Origin: Caballeronia arationis
GTDB taxonomy: Bacteria; Pseudomonadota; Gammaproteobacteria; Burkholderiales; Burkholderiaceae
Assembly: GCF_001544975.2 (NCBI RefSeq)
Contig: NZ_FCOG02000004.1
Span: forward strand, 62,001-126,000
DNA: 64,000 nucleotides
Direction: 5' to 3'
In this document: positions 18,039 through 27,316 of the stretch, piece after piece
How the letters are laid out: the number at the start of each line of letters is the position of its first letter
Position numbering within the stretch: position 1 is the first letter of the stretch
Notes under the pieces: model-generated
What the model was told of the DNA's origin: nothing
Seen by the model: only the letters and a program-made list of their open reading frames with translations
The model's database searches: none
Position numbers and translations under genes: made by a program

Positions 18039-18068
18039 TTGAATATTCGAGACGGTCGGAACTAGAAT
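18039..18068 (+). promoter_or_regulatory. Candidate promoter of the galactose catabolic locus
   Basis: TTGAAT (18039-18044) and TAGAAT (18063-18068) are 18 bases apart and match four and five of six consensus positions. The 11-base palindrome ATATTGAATAT (18036-18046) overlaps the -35 element and could be the site of the IclR regulator encoded downstream. The region 17980-18277 otherwise contains no gene; it would leave a leader of about 200 bases before the IclR start. Confidence 0.45.
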
Positions 18069-18277
18069 CCGTCCACAGCCTGAACGGCACCTGCGACGCG
18101 GCGCGATGTTTCATCCGCCGCGCGACGAAAAGAACGGAGACACATCATGCAATCGATCGCCCGCCTGCGTCCGCAGGTCGCTTCGGCTCATTCGGCCACT
18201 TCTCATCGAGCATCCCGCGCGACTGCGCAGCGCCACGCCTGACGCCGCGGCGGCACGGTCCAACGAGCACGAGCGCC

Positions 18278-19216
18278 ATGAACAAATCACCGAATACCGA
18301 TATCGACGTCGCCGGCGGCACGGTCACGCCGGACCCCGCGCAGCAGCCGAAGGCCGCCGCGAAACCGGCCGGCCGCGATCCCGACGCGCTCGCGCTGCCA
18401 AGCGCGCTCGTCGACATCACGCCACAGCAGGCGGGCACGCAGACGCTCTTGCGCGGCCTCGCGATTCTCGAAGCTGCCGCGAACGGCGCGCGCGACCTGC
18501 GCGCGTTCGGCGCGGCGCTCGGCACGACGCGCAGCACGACACACCGGCTCGTCAGCTCGCTCGTGCAGGCGCGCTATCTGCGCCAGGTGCAGGGCGGATA
18601 CCTGCTCGGGCCGAAGCTGATCGAGCTCGGCACGATTGCGCTGGAACAGATGCCGCTCACGGCGGTGGCGCGCCCGCATCTGGAAGCGCTCGCCGAGCAC
18701 ACGCACGACACGATTCACCTCGGCGTGCGCGACGGCGACGACGTCCTCTACATCGACAAGATTCCCGGCACGCGCGGTCTGGAAATGCGCTCGCGCGTCG
18801 GGCACCGGATGCCGCTCGCGTCGACCGGCATCGGCAAGGCGATGATGCTCGACCTTCCGCACGACGCGTGGACCAGGCTGCTGGAAGCGTCGCATCGGGC
18901 GCTCGCGGGCGCGAGCTTCAAGCCCGACAACCGCCCCGACATCGACATCTTCACGCAGCGCATGACGCGCTACGCGCAAGGCGGTTTCACGTTCGACCTC
19001 GAAGAAAACGAGGCGTCGATCCGCTGCGTCGCGGCACCGGTGCGGGATGCGTCGGGAGCGATCGTGGCGGCGCTGTCGGTGGCGAGCACGATTCCGTACA
19101 TGCCGCACGACCGGATGGAAGAACTGATCCCGGTCGTGCAGCGCGAAGCGCGCGCGATCTCGGAAGAACTCGGCTGGCGCGTGCCGCAGCCGACCACGCG
19201 CAGGATCAAGCGATGA
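18278..19216 (+). CDS. IclR-family transcriptional regulator of the sugar locus
   Basis: A 312-residue regulator. Following a 50-residue Ala/Pro-rich leader, a winged helix-turn-helix (about 53-115, TLLRGLAILEAAANGARDLR followed by TRSTTHRLVSSLVQ) precedes an IclR effector domain (about 130-300, including GVRDGDDVLYIDKI and SVASTIPYMPHDRM). IclR proteins bind small acids or sugar acids. As the first gene before dgoK, whose ATG overlaps its stop (ATGA), it probably senses a galactose-pathway intermediate such as 2-keto-3-deoxygalactonate and regulates this operon; the effector is inferred from context only. Confidence 0.9.
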   Translation: MNKSPNTDIDVAGGTVTPDPAQQPKAAAKPAGRDPDALALPSALVDITPQQAGTQTLLRGLAILEAAANGARDLRAFGAALGTTRSTTHRLVSSLVQARYLRQVQGGYLLGPKLIELGTIALEQMPLTAVARPHLEALAEHTHDTIHLGVRDGDDVLYIDKIPGTRGLEMRSRVGHRMPLASTGIGKAMMLDLPHDAWTRLLEASHRALAGASFKPDNRPDIDIFTQRMTRYAQGGFTFDLEENEASIRCVAAPVRDASGAIVAALSVASTIPYMPHDRMEELIPVVQREARAISEELGWRVPQPTTRRIKR

Positions 19217-20199
19217 CCGGCGCCGATACAAACGCCGACGCCGCATTGGTCGCGCTCGACTGGGGCACGACCGCGCTGCGCGCCTACCTGCTCGGCGGCG
19301 ACGGAGCGGTATTGGATACGCGGGCGTCGGCGGCGGGAATCATGAACCTGCCGGCGGGCGGCTTCGACGAGGCGTTCGACGAAACCTGCGGCGCGTGGCT
19401 CGCGGGCAACGCGCAACTGCCGGTGATCGCGGCAGGTATGGTCGGCAGCGCGCAGGGCTGGCTGGAGGCGCCTTACATCGAGACGCCCGCCGATGCGCCG
19501 GCGCTTGTAAACGGCATCGTGAAAGTGAAGGCGGCGAACGGCGCGACGGTGCATATCGTGCCCGGCGTGCTGCAGGCAGGCGCGATGCCGAACGTGATGC
19601 GCGGCGAGGAAACGCAGATCTTCGGCGCGCTCGCCGGCGACGCCGCGCTCGAAAGCGAGCCGCACGGCGCGCTGATCGGCCTGCCGGGCACGCATGCGAA
19701 GTGGGCGTTCGTGTTCGGCGGGCGTATCGAGCGCTTCTATACGTTCATGACCGGCGAGACCTTCGGCGCGCTGCGCGATCACACGATCCTCGGTCGCACG
19801 ATGCGAGCGAACGACCAGCACGATGCCGAGGCGTTCGTGCGCGGCGTCGATACCGCGAAGGACGCCGGCCACGCGGGTCTTCTCGCGACTATCTTCAGCA
19901 CGCGCACGCTCGGGCTCACCGGACAGCTCGCGCCGGAACAGCAGCCGGACTATCTCTCCGGCTTGCTGATCGGCCACGAACTGCGCGGCCTGAACGAAGT
20001 GCTCGTGCGCGAGCATTCGACGCTCGCCGGCAAGACGCTGCGCTTGATCGGCAACGATGCGCTGTGCGAGCGATATCGCGCGGCACTTGCCCGCTTCGGC
20101 TGCCACGACACCAAGACCGTCGCGCAGGCGACCGAGCGCGGTCTCTTCCGGATTGCAGCGCAGGCGGGGCTCGTGACATCCGCCGCCCGCACAAGTTGA
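19213..20199 (+). CDS. dgoK: 2-dehydro-3-deoxygalactonokinase
   Basis: DgoK phosphorylates 2-keto-3-deoxygalactonate at C6 in the De Ley-Doudoroff galactose pathway. The 328-residue protein begins the ATPase-like fold with LVALDWGTTALRAYLL, and includes GLPGTHAKWAFV and IERFYTFMTGETF, segments typical of DgoK. It overlaps the IclR gene by four bases, and dgoA follows 14 bases after its stop. The presence of kinase and aldolase together points to galactose rather than to the unphosphorylated arabinose route. Confidence 0.93.
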   Translation: MTGADTNADAALVALDWGTTALRAYLLGGDGAVLDTRASAAGIMNLPAGGFDEAFDETCGAWLAGNAQLPVIAAGMVGSAQGWLEAPYIETPADAPALVNGIVKVKAANGATVHIVPGVLQAGAMPNVMRGEETQIFGALAGDAALESEPHGALIGLPGTHAKWAFVFGGRIERFYTFMTGETFGALRDHTILGRTMRANDQHDAEAFVRGVDTAKDAGHAGLLATIFSTRTLGLTGQLAPEQQPDYLSGLLIGHELRGLNEVLVREHSTLAGKTLRLIGNDALCERYRAALARFGCHDTKTVAQATERGLFRIAAQAGLVTSAARTS

Positions 20200-20213
20200 A
20201 AGGAGCAACGCCC

Positions 20214-20891
20214 ATGCAGCCTCATATCAACCTGCCCGCGCCCTACGCGCCGCACGCCGGACTCGATGCCGCGTTCAGCGCGTGTCCGCTGATCGCGATC
20301 CTGCGCGGCGTCACTCCCGCCGACGCCGCCGACCACGGCCGCGCGCTGTACGAAGCGGGCTTTCGCATCGTCGAGGTTCCGCTCAACTCGCCGCAGCCGT
20401 TCGACAGCATCGCGGCGATCCGTCAGGCGCTGCCGCCCGATGCGATCGTCGGCGCGGGGACGGTGCTGCATTTCAGCTTCGTCGATCAGGTGAAGGCGGC
20501 CGGCGGCGAGCTGATCGTGATGCCGCACAGCGACGCCGATGTCGTGCGCGCGGCGAAATCGCACGGCATGGCCTGCGCGCCGGGCGTCGCGACGCCGAAC
20601 GAGGCGTTTCTCGCGCTGAAGAACGGCGCCGACGTGCTGAAGATGTTCCCCGCCGAACAACTCGGCCCGGAAGTGGTAAAAGCGTGGCGCGCAGTGATCG
20701 CGTCGGCCGTGCCGCTCGTGCCGGTCGGCGGAATCGCGCCGGACAACATGGGGCCATTCCTGACGGCGGGCGCGAACGGCTTCGGTCTCGGCTCGGCGCT
20801 GTACAAGCCGGGGCAGAGCGCCGCCGTCACCGGATCGCATGCGAAGGCGTTCATCCGCGGCCTTCAGATCGCGCGGGGCGAAAAGAAATGA
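20214..20891 (+). CDS. dgoA: 2-dehydro-3-deoxy-6-phosphogalactonate aldolase
   Basis: DgoA splits KDPGal into pyruvate and D-glyceraldehyde 3-phosphate. It is a 225-residue class I KDPG/KDPGal aldolase with a (beta/alpha)8 barrel. Schiff-base Lys143 lies in GADVLKMFPAEQLG, and Glu54 in VEVPLNSP is the general acid-base residue. GGIAPDN near the C-terminus binds the phosphate. The start at 20214 is supported by AAAGGAG eight bases upstream. It is a stand-alone aldolase, not fused to a dehydratase. The stop overlaps the next start by four bases. Confidence 0.94.
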   Translation: MQPHINLPAPYAPHAGLDAAFSACPLIAILRGVTPADAADHGRALYEAGFRIVEVPLNSPQPFDSIAAIRQALPPDAIVGAGTVLHFSFVDQVKAAGGELIVMPHSDADVVRAAKSHGMACAPGVATPNEAFLALKNGADVLKMFPAEQLGPEVVKAWRAVIASAVPLVPVGGIAPDNMGPFLTAGANGFGLGSALYKPGQSAAVTGSHAKAFIRGLQIARGEKK

Positions 20892-21667
20892 AGCGGCTCG
20901 CCGGCAAGGTCGCGATCGTCACCGGCGCGGGTCGCGGAATCGGCGCGGCGATCGCGCTCGCGTTCGCCCGCGAAGGCGCGTCGGTCGTGCTGGCGGAACT
21001 CGATGTCGGGACGGCGCGCGAGACGGCTGCGCGCATCGCGGACGAAACCGGTTCGCAAAACGTGCTCGCGGTAGAGACCGACGTCACACAGAGCGTTTCG
21101 GTGCAACGGGCGGTGGCGCAGGCGGAGCAGGCGTTCGGCCCCGTCGACACGCTCGTGAACAACGCGGGCATCAACGTCTTCCGCGACCCGCTCACGATGA
21201 CCGACGACGACTGGCGCCGCTGCTTTGCCGTCGATCTCGATGGCGTCTGGAACGGCTGCCGCGCGGTGCTGCCCGGCATGGTCGAGCGCGGCACGGGGAG
21301 CATCGTGAACATTGCTTCGACGCACAGTTTCAAGATCATTCCCGGCTGCTTTCCGTATCCGGTCGCGAAGCACGGCGTGATCGGCCTGACGCGCGCGCTC
21401 GGCATCGAATACGCGCCGAACAACGTGCGCGTGAATGCGATCGCGCCGGGCTACATCGAAACGCAGCTGACGCACGACTGGTGGAACGAACAGGCCGATC
21501 CGGCCGCCGCGAAGCAGGCGACGCTCGATCTGCAGCCGATGAAGCGCATCGGCCGTCCGGAGGAAGTCGCGATGACGGCGGTGTTCCTTGCATCGGACGA
21601 GGCGCCGTTCATCAACGCGAGCTGCATCACTGTGGATGGCGGGCGTTCGGTGCTTTATCACGATTGA
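20888..21667 (+). CDS. SDR-family sugar dehydrogenase
   Basis: A 259-residue short-chain dehydrogenase. The cofactor motif TGAGRGIG is at 12-19, NNAG at 91-94, and the catalytic triad is Ser144, Tyr157 and Lys161. The ELD sequence after beta-2 has an acidic residue that favours NAD over NADP. Translationally coupled to dgoA (four-base overlap). A second SDR lies at 25567, so one of the two is probably the galactose (or arabinose) 1-dehydrogenase and the other may act on a different pathway sugar or intermediate. Which is which cannot be told from the sequence. Confidence 0.85.
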   Translation: MKRLAGKVAIVTGAGRGIGAAIALAFAREGASVVLAELDVGTARETAARIADETGSQNVLAVETDVTQSVSVQRAVAQAEQAFGPVDTLVNNAGINVFRDPLTMTDDDWRRCFAVDLDGVWNGCRAVLPGMVERGTGSIVNIASTHSFKIIPGCFPYPVAKHGVIGLTRALGIEYAPNNVRVNAIAPGYIETQLTHDWWNEQADPAAAKQATLDLQPMKRIGRPEEVAMTAVFLASDEAPFINASCITVDGGRSVLYHD

Positions 21668-21704
21668 TTGAGAAAGAAAGCAGTGACGCACTGGCCGTGG
21701 TGCG

Positions 21705-21763
21705 GCATGGGACCAGAGTAAGCGCATGGGACCAGAGTAAGCGCTAATGCGCCGACTCTGGTC
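21705..21763. repeat. Palindromic repeat, copy 1, with tandem 19-bp duplication, upstream of araF
   Basis: GCATGGGACCAGAGTAAGC occurs twice in direct tandem (21705-21723 and 21724-21742). The second copy continues into a hairpin: GACCAGAGT (21730-21738) pairs perfectly with ACTCTGGTC (21755-21763), with an inner GCGC/GCGC pair. CTGGTCGACAA recurs again at about 21777-21787. A diverged copy of the same element lies downstream of araF (22902-22968). Nothing else in the window matches it by eye. Confidence 0.7.
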
Positions 21764-21864
21764 GACAACGCCAAACCTGGTCGACAAAAAAACGCGGCCA
21801 CACACCTTCGTAGCGCTCGTCAAAACAGCGCATGGACTTGAGACATACGTCAGGAGACACAAAG

Positions 21865-22878
21865 ATGAAACGCAGAATATTCCTCACGCTGGTTGCCGCG
21901 ACCACCGCCGCAAGCGCCACCATGCTCGCCGCACCGGTCGCGCAGGCCGCCGACGAGCAGATCAAGATCGGCTTTATCGTGAAGCAGCCCGAAGAGCCGT
22001 GGTTCCAGGACGAGTGGAAGTTCGCCGAAATCGCCGCGAAGGAGAAGGGGTTCACGCTGGTGAAGATCGGCGCGCCGTCGGGTGAGAAGGTAATGAGCGC
22101 GATCGACAACCTCGCCGCGCAGAAGGCGCAGGGCTTCGTGATCTGCACGCCGGACGTGAAGCTCGGGCCGGGCATCGTCGCGAAGGCGAAGGCCGACAAG
22201 CTCAAGATGATGACGGTCGACGACCGCCTCGTCGACGGCGCGGGCAAGCCGATCGAGTCCGTGCCGCACATGGGCATCTCGGCTTACAACATCGGCAAGC
22301 AGGTGGGCGAGGGCATCGCCGCCGAGATCAAGAAGCGCGGCTGGGACATGAAGGACGTCGGCGCGATCGACGTGACCTACGAACAGTTGCCGACCGCCCA
22401 TGACCGCACGACGGGCGCCGCCGACGCGCTGGTCGCCGCGGGCTTCCCGAAGGCGAACATCATCATGGCGCCGCAGGCGAAGACGGACACGGAAAACGCG
22501 TTCAACGCCGCCAACATCGCGCTGACGAAGAATCCGCAGTTCAAGCACTGGGTTGCTTTCGCGCTGAACGACGAAGGCGTGCTCGGCGCGGTGCGCGCAG
22601 CGGAAGGCCGCGGTTTCAAGGCGGACAACATGATCGGCGTCGGCATCGGCGGGTCGGATTCGGCGCTGAACGAGTTCAAGAAGCCGAACCCGACCGGCTT
22701 CTTCGCGACCGTGATCATCAGCCCGAAGCGCCACGGCGAGGAAACCTCCACGCTGATGTACGACTGGATCAAGGACGGCAAGGAACCGCCGAAGCTCACG
22801 CTCACGAGCGGCATGCTCGCGACCCGCGACAACGTCGCGGAAGTGCGTGAAAAAATGGGCCTCGCGTCGGCGAAATAA
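21865..22878 (+). CDS. araF: L-arabinose/D-galactose ABC transporter, periplasmic binding protein
   Basis: Periplasmic sugar receptor of an AraFGH-type importer, 337 residues. A signal peptide with an Arg-Arg start ends at about residue 28-29 (VAQA before ADEQ). The mature protein matches E. coli AraF closely by eye: IGFIVKQPEEPWFQDEWKF, GFVICTPDVKLG, NDEGVLGAVRA and GVGIGGSDSA. AraF binds both L-arabinose and D-galactose, which suits the galactose enzymes around it. The ATG at 21865 has AGGAG upstream. Palindromic repeats flank the gene on both sides and may set its mRNA level relative to araG. Confidence 0.92.
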   Translation: MKRRIFLTLVAATTAASATMLAAPVAQAADEQIKIGFIVKQPEEPWFQDEWKFAEIAAKEKGFTLVKIGAPSGEKVMSAIDNLAAQKAQGFVICTPDVKLGPGIVAKAKADKLKMMTVDDRLVDGAGKPIESVPHMGISAYNIGKQVGEGIAAEIKKRGWDMKDVGAIDVTYEQLPTAHDRTTGAADALVAAGFPKANIIMAPQAKTDTENAFNAANIALTKNPQFKHWVAFALNDEGVLGAVRAAEGRGFKADNMIGVGIGGSDSALNEFKKPNPTGFFATVIISPKRHGEETSTLMYDWIKDGKEPPKLTLTSGMLATRDNVAEVREKMGLASAK

Positions 22879-22901
22879 GGGTCCGGTGTCAAGGTGAAAG
22901 A

Positions 22902-22968
22902 AAGGCCGCTCTTGCATGGGTCCAGAGTAAGCGCTAAAGCGCTAGCTCTGGTCGACACGAGCGGCCTT
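22902..22968 (+). repeat. Palindromic repeat, copy 2: long intercistronic hairpin between araF and araG
   Basis: Nested perfect arms: AAGGCCGCTC (22902-22911) with GAGCGGCCTT (22959-22968); CCAGAG (22922-22927) with CTCTGG (22946-22951); AGCGCT (22930-22935) with AGCGCT (22938-22943). The inner part matches copy 1 at 21724-21763. There is no T-tract, so it is more likely an mRNA-stabilising or retention stem behind araF than a terminator, comparable in position to the malE-malF stem of E. coli. Confidence 0.7.
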
Positions 22969-22987
22969 GCAGAATTCAGGAGGCGAT

Positions 22988-24502
22988 GTGTCAGCGACGC
23001 TGCGTTTTGACAATATCGGCAAGGTGTTTCCAGGCGTGCGCGCGCTCGACGGCGTGTCCTTCGACGTCCACGCCGGCGAAGTTCACGGCTTGATGGGCGA
23101 GAACGGCGCGGGTAAATCGACCTTGCTCAAGATTCTCGGCGGTGAGTACCAGCCCGATTCGGGCCGCGTGCTCATCGACGGCAACGAGGTGCATTTCCCG
23201 AGCGCGGCCGCATCGATTGCGGCCGGCATCGCGGTGATTCACCAGGAACTGCAATACGTGCCCGATCTCACGGTCGCCGAAAACCTGCTGCTCGGCGCGC
23301 TGCCGAGCACGTTCGGCTGGGTGAACAAGCGCGAGGCGAAAAGGCACGTGAAGGAGCGCCTCGTCGCGATGGGCGTCGATCTCGATCCGAACGCGAAGTT
23401 GAGGAAGCTTTCCATCGCGCAGCGGCAGATGGTCGAAATCTGCAAGGCGCTGTTGCGCAACGCGCGCGTGATCGCGCTCGACGAGCCGACCAGTTCGCTC
23501 TCGCACCGCGAGACCGAAGTGCTTTTCAAGCTCGTGCGCGACCTGCAGGCGGACAAGCGCGCGCTCATCTATATCTCGCACCGCATGGACGAGATCTATG
23601 AGCTGTGCAACACCTGCACGATTTTCCGCGACGGCCGCCTGATCGGCTCGCATCCGAAGCTCGCGGAAGTGCGGCGCGACACGCTCGTCGCGGAAATGGT
23701 GGGCCGCGAGATCAGCGACATCTACGACTACAAGCCGCGCGAACTCGGTCCGGTGCGCTTTGCGGTCGCGGACGTGGAAGGACATGCGATCAAGAGTCCG
23801 GCGAGCTTCGAAGTGCGGCGCGGCGAGATCGTCGGCTTCTTCGGGCTGGTCGGCGCGGGGCGCAGCGAACTGATGCACCTCGTCTACGGTGCGGACAAGA
23901 AGAAGGCCGGCACGATCGAACTCGACGGCCGTCCGATCAAGGTGCGCAGCACCGGCGAGGCAATCAGGAACGGCATCGTGCTGTGTCCGGAGGATCGCAA
24001 GGAAGAAGGCGTGATCGCGATGGCGACGGTCGCCGAGAACATCAACATCTCGTGCCGCCGTCATTACCTGCGCGCGGGATTCTTCCTCGACCGCAAGAAG
24101 GAAGCGCAGACGGCCGAGCGTTTCATCAAGCTCCTGAAGATCAAGACGCCGACGCGCAAGCAGAAGATCCGCTTCCTGTCGGGCGGCAACCAGCAGAAGG
24201 CGATTCTTTCGCGCTGGCTCGCCGAGCCCGACCTGAAGGTCGTGATCCTCGACGAGCCGACGCGCGGCATCGACGTCGGCGCGAAGCACGAAATCTACAA
24301 CGTCATCTATCAGCTGGCCGAGCGCGGCTGCGCGATCGTGATGATTTCGTCGGAACTGCCGGAGGTGCTCGGCGTGTCGGACCGGATCGTCGTGATGCGG
24401 CAGGGGCGGATCGCGGGCGAACTGCCGCGTGCGAAGGCGAACGAACAATCGGTGCTGAGTCTCGCGCTGCCGCAGTCGGATACGACGGCAATAGCAGCCT
24501 GA
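22988..24502 (+). CDS. araG: L-arabinose/D-galactose ABC transporter, ATP-binding protein
   Basis: A 504-residue double ATPase, the same length as E. coli AraG, powering sugar uptake through AraH. The first half has Walker [10 protein letters not shown] (37-45), the signature [11 protein letters not shown] and Walker [11 protein letters not shown]. The second half has the degenerate P-loop [19 protein letters not shown] and [11 protein letters not shown]. The start is taken as GTG at 22988 because AGGAGG lies just upstream; a TTG at 22967 would be inside the hairpin arm. Confidence 0.95.
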   Translation: MSATLRFDNIGKVFPGVRALDGVSFDVHAGEVHGLMGENGAGKSTLLKILGGEYQPDSGRVLIDGNEVHFPSAAASIAAGIAVIHQELQYVPDLTVAENLLLGALPSTFGWVNKREAKRHVKERLVAMGVDLDPNAKLRKLSIAQRQMVEICKALLRNARVIALDEPTSSLSHRETEVLFKLVRDLQADKRALIYISHRMDEIYELCNTCTIFRDGRLIGSHPKLAEVRRDTLVAEMVGREISDIYDYKPRELGPVRFAVADVEGHAIKSPASFEVRRGEIVGFFGLVGAGRSELMHLVYGADKKKAGTIELDGRPIKVRSTGEAIRNGIVLCPEDRKEEGVIAMATVAENINISCRRHYLRAGFFLDRKKEAQTAERFIKLLKIKTPTRKQKIRFLSGGNQQKAILSRWLAEPDLKVVILDEPTRGIDVGAKHEIYNVIYQLAERGCAIVMISSELPEVLGVSDRIVVMRQGRIAGELPRAKANEQSVLSLALPQSDTTAIAA

Positions 24503-24530
24503 ACAGGTTCAAAGGAACACGGAGCGAATC

Positions 24531-25547
24531 ATGGAAGCAAGAGAAAACATCGTCAGCCAGGCGAGCGAGTCGGTCGCGAACGCGCTGATCCCGCAGAAAT
24601 CCGACAAGCAGAAGTGGTGGCAGCAAATCACCGAATACAGCCTGATCGTCATCTTCATCGTGATGTTCGTGACGATGTCGGCGACGGTCGATCATTTCTT
24701 CTCAATCGAGAACATGCTCGGCCTCGCGCTGTCGATTTCGCAGATCGGCATGGTCGCCTGCACGATGATGTTCTGCCTCGCGTCCCGCGATTTCGACCTC
24801 TCGGTCGGCTCGACCATCGCGTTCGCCGGCGTTCTCTGCGCGATGGTGCTCAACGCCACCGACAACACCGCCATCGCGATCGTCGCGGCGGTCGCGGCGG
24901 GCGCGGTGATCGGCTTCGTGAACGGCGCGGTGATCGCCTACCTGCGGATCAACGCGCTGATCACGACGCTCGCGACGATGGAAATCGTGCGCGGACTCGG
25001 CTTCATCGTGTCGCACGGGCAGGCGGTGGGAGTGTCGTCGGATACCTTCATCGCGCTCGGCAGTCTCGCGTTCGCCGGCATCTCGCTGCCGATCTGGGTG
25101 ACGCTTGCGTGCTTCATCGTTTTTGGCGTCATGCTCAACCAAACGGTGTATGGTCGCAATACTTTGGCGATCGGCGGCAATCCGGAAGCGTCGCGGCTCG
25201 CGGGGATCAACGTCGAGCGCACGCGCGTCTGGATCTTCATGATCCAGGGCGCCGTGACCGCGCTCGCGGGCGTGATCCTCGCCTCGCGCATCACCTCGGG
25301 CCAGCCGAACGCCGCGCAGGGCTTCGAGCTGAACGTGATTTCGGCGTGCGTGCTGGGCGGCGTGTCGCTGCTGGGCGGCCGGGCGACGATTTCGGGCGTG
25401 GTGATCGGCGTCCTGATCATGGGCACGGTCGAGAACGTGATGAACCTGCTCAACATCGACGCGTTCTATCAGTACCTCGTGCGTGGCGCCATTCTGCTGG
25501 CTGCCGTGCTGCTTGACCAGTTGAAGAACCGCGGCTCGCGTGACTAA
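24531..25547 (+). CDS. araH: L-arabinose/D-galactose ABC transporter, permease
   Basis: Inner-membrane permease of the AraFGH system, 338 residues, with about ten hydrophobic helices after a 40-residue cytoplasmic start. It contains the branched-chain/ribose-type permease family features ASRDFDLSVGSTIAFAGV and NTLAIGGNPEASRLAGINV. It starts 28 bases after araG and is followed 19 bases later by a dehydrogenase, so all are co-transcribed. Confidence 0.95.
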   Translation: MEARENIVSQASESVANALIPQKSDKQKWWQQITEYSLIVIFIVMFVTMSATVDHFFSIENMLGLALSISQIGMVACTMMFCLASRDFDLSVGSTIAFAGVLCAMVLNATDNTAIAIVAAVAAGAVIGFVNGAVIAYLRINALITTLATMEIVRGLGFIVSHGQAVGVSSDTFIALGSLAFAGISLPIWVTLACFIVFGVMLNQTVYGRNTLAIGGNPEASRLAGINVERTRVWIFMIQGAVTALAGVILASRITSGQPNAAQGFELNVISACVLGGVSLLGGRATISGVVIGVLIMGTVENVMNLLNIDAFYQYLVRGAILLAAVLLDQLKNRGSRD

Positions 25548-25566
25548 TTCATCAGAGGGATAAAGC

Positions 25567-26358
25567 ATGGCATCTTCCATCGACAGCGCCTACGCGCGCT
25601 TTCCCAGCCTCGCCGGCAAGACGGTGCTGATCACCGGCGGCGCGACCGGCATCGGCGCGGCCTTTGTCGAGCATTTCTTCGATCAGGGCGCGAAGGTCGC
25701 GTTCTTCGACATCGATACCGACGCGGGTGAGGCGCTCGCCGACCAGTTGGGCGCCGATCTGCCGGAAGGCCGCTATCGGCCGATGTTCCTGCGCGTGGAT
25801 CTGACCGACATCGACGCGCTCAGGAAGGGCATCGCCGATGTGCGCAGCGCGCTCGGCCCGATCGGCGTGCTCGTGAACAACGCGGCGAACGACAAGCGCC
25901 ACAAGATCGAGGACGTGACGCCCGAGTCCTACGACGCGGGCATCGCGGTGAACATCCGTCACCAGTTTTTCGCGGCGCAGGCCGTGATCGACGACATGAA
26001 GCAGCTCGGCAGCGGCTCGATCATCAATCTCGGCTCGGTCAGCTGGATGCTCAAGAATGGCAACTATCCGGTCTACGTGACGGCGAAGGCGGCGGTGCAG
26101 GGCATGACGCGCGGCCTCGCGCGCGACCTCGGACCGTTCAGCATCCGCGTCAACACGCTCGTGCCCGGCTGGGTGATGACGGACAAGCAAAAGCGCCTCT
26201 GGCTCGACGACGCCGGCCGCCGTGCGATCAAGGAAGGGCAGTGCATCGACGCCGAGTTGCTGCCCGAGCATCTCGCGCGCGCGGCGCTGTTCCTCGCGTC
26301 CGACGACAGCCGCATGATGACCGCGCAGGACGTGATCGTCGACGGAGGCTGGGCGTGA
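25567..26358 (+). CDS. SDR-family D-galactose/L-arabinose 1-dehydrogenase (likely)
   Basis: A 263-residue short-chain dehydrogenase with cofactor loop TGGATGIG (23-30), NNAANDKRH (104-112) and the triad Ser157, Tyr170, Lys174. The NNAANDKRH variation and the position directly before a lactonase fit bacterial NAD(P)-dependent galactose 1-dehydrogenases, which produce galactono-1,4-lactone. The following gene starts within its stop codon (TGATG), so dehydrogenase and lactonase are coupled. The specific sugar is inferred from context. Confidence 0.82.
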   Translation: MASSIDSAYARFPSLAGKTVLITGGATGIGAAFVEHFFDQGAKVAFFDIDTDAGEALADQLGADLPEGRYRPMFLRVDLTDIDALRKGIADVRSALGPIGVLVNNAANDKRHKIEDVTPESYDAGIAVNIRHQFFAAQAVIDDMKQLGSGSIINLGSVSWMLKNGNYPVYVTAKAAVQGMTRGLARDLGPFSIRVNTLVPGWVMTDKQKRLWLDDAGRRAIKEGQCIDAELLPEHLARAALFLASDDSRMMTAQDVIVDGGWA

Positions 26359-27233
26359 TGGACGCGCGCGTGCAGCTTCTGGTCGACAGCCAGTGCGCGC
26401 TCGGCGAAGGCGCGACCTGGTGCGCGGCGAGCGGCCGGTTCTACTGGACCGACATTGAAGGCGAACGCCTGTGGCGCTATGATCCGCGCGACCGGACGAG
26501 CGTTTCGTTCGCGATGCCCGAGCGGCTGTGCTGCTTTGCGACATGCGCCGATCCAGATTATTTGCTGCTCGGACTCGCGTCGCGGCTCGCGTTCTTCGAT
26601 CTCGCGACGGGCGAAATTGAAACGATCGTCGAAGTCGAGGCCGGCCTGCCGACGCGCCTGAACGACGGCCGCTGCGACCGGCAGGGCCGGTTCGTGTTCG
26701 GCACGAAGCACGATGTCGCGAAGGCTGAGGCGATCGGCGGGTTTTATCGGCTGAACGGGGATTTGTTGCTCGAACGGCTGCCGCTTGCGGACTGCGCGAT
26801 TTCGAACAGCATTGCGTTCAGCCCGGACGGCACGACGATGTACTACTGCGATTCGCCGACGCGGCAAATTCGCGCATGCGACTACCCGACGTTCGCGCAC
26901 GATCGACTGTTCGCCGAATTGAGCGACGCCACCGGCGAGCCCGACGGCTCGACAGTCGATCGCGACGGTGGTCTGTGGAACGCGCAGTGGGGCGGCGCGC
27001 GCGTCGTGCGGTATGCGCCCGACGGCCGCGAAGCGGCGCGCATCGAAGTGCCGAGCGCGCAGCCCAGTTGCGTCGCGTTCGGCGGCGCGGCGCTCGACAC
27101 GCTGTACGTGACGAGCGCGCGCGTCGGCCTCGATGAAGAACAACTGCAACGCGACTTGCACGCTGGCGGCGTTTTCATCGCGACGCCCGCTGCGAGCGGG
27201 ATCGCGGAACCGGTGTTTGCAGGCAAGGCATGA
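26358..27233 (+). CDS. SMP-30/gluconolactonase-family sugar lactonase
   Basis: A 291-residue six-bladed beta-propeller of the SMP-30 family. The N-terminal CALGEGATW contains the metal-binding Glu; RLNDGRCDRQGRFVFGT holds the conserved Asn and Asp; and SNSIAFSPDGTTMYYCDS carries further ligands. It should hydrolyse the lactone made by the preceding dehydrogenase to galactonate or arabonate. It overlaps that gene by one base. An aldose epimerase follows after 83 bases. Confidence 0.9.
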   Translation: MDARVQLLVDSQCALGEGATWCAASGRFYWTDIEGERLWRYDPRDRTSVSFAMPERLCCFATCADPDYLLLGLASRLAFFDLATGEIETIVEVEAGLPTRLNDGRCDRQGRFVFGTKHDVAKAEAIGGFYRLNGDLLLERLPLADCAISNSIAFSPDGTTMYYCDSPTRQIRACDYPTFAHDRLFAELSDATGEPDGSTVDRDGGLWNAQWGGARVVRYAPDGREAARIEVPSAQPSCVAFGGAALDTLYVTSARVGLDEEQLQRDLHAGGVFIATPAASGIAEPVFAGKA

Positions 27234-27316
27234 AGAATCCGAGGCGGCGCGCAGATGACGCGCCGCCCACCCGACCCGGCCATGCCGGGCTGTCGCCTCT
27301 CGATGGAGCGTGAGAC

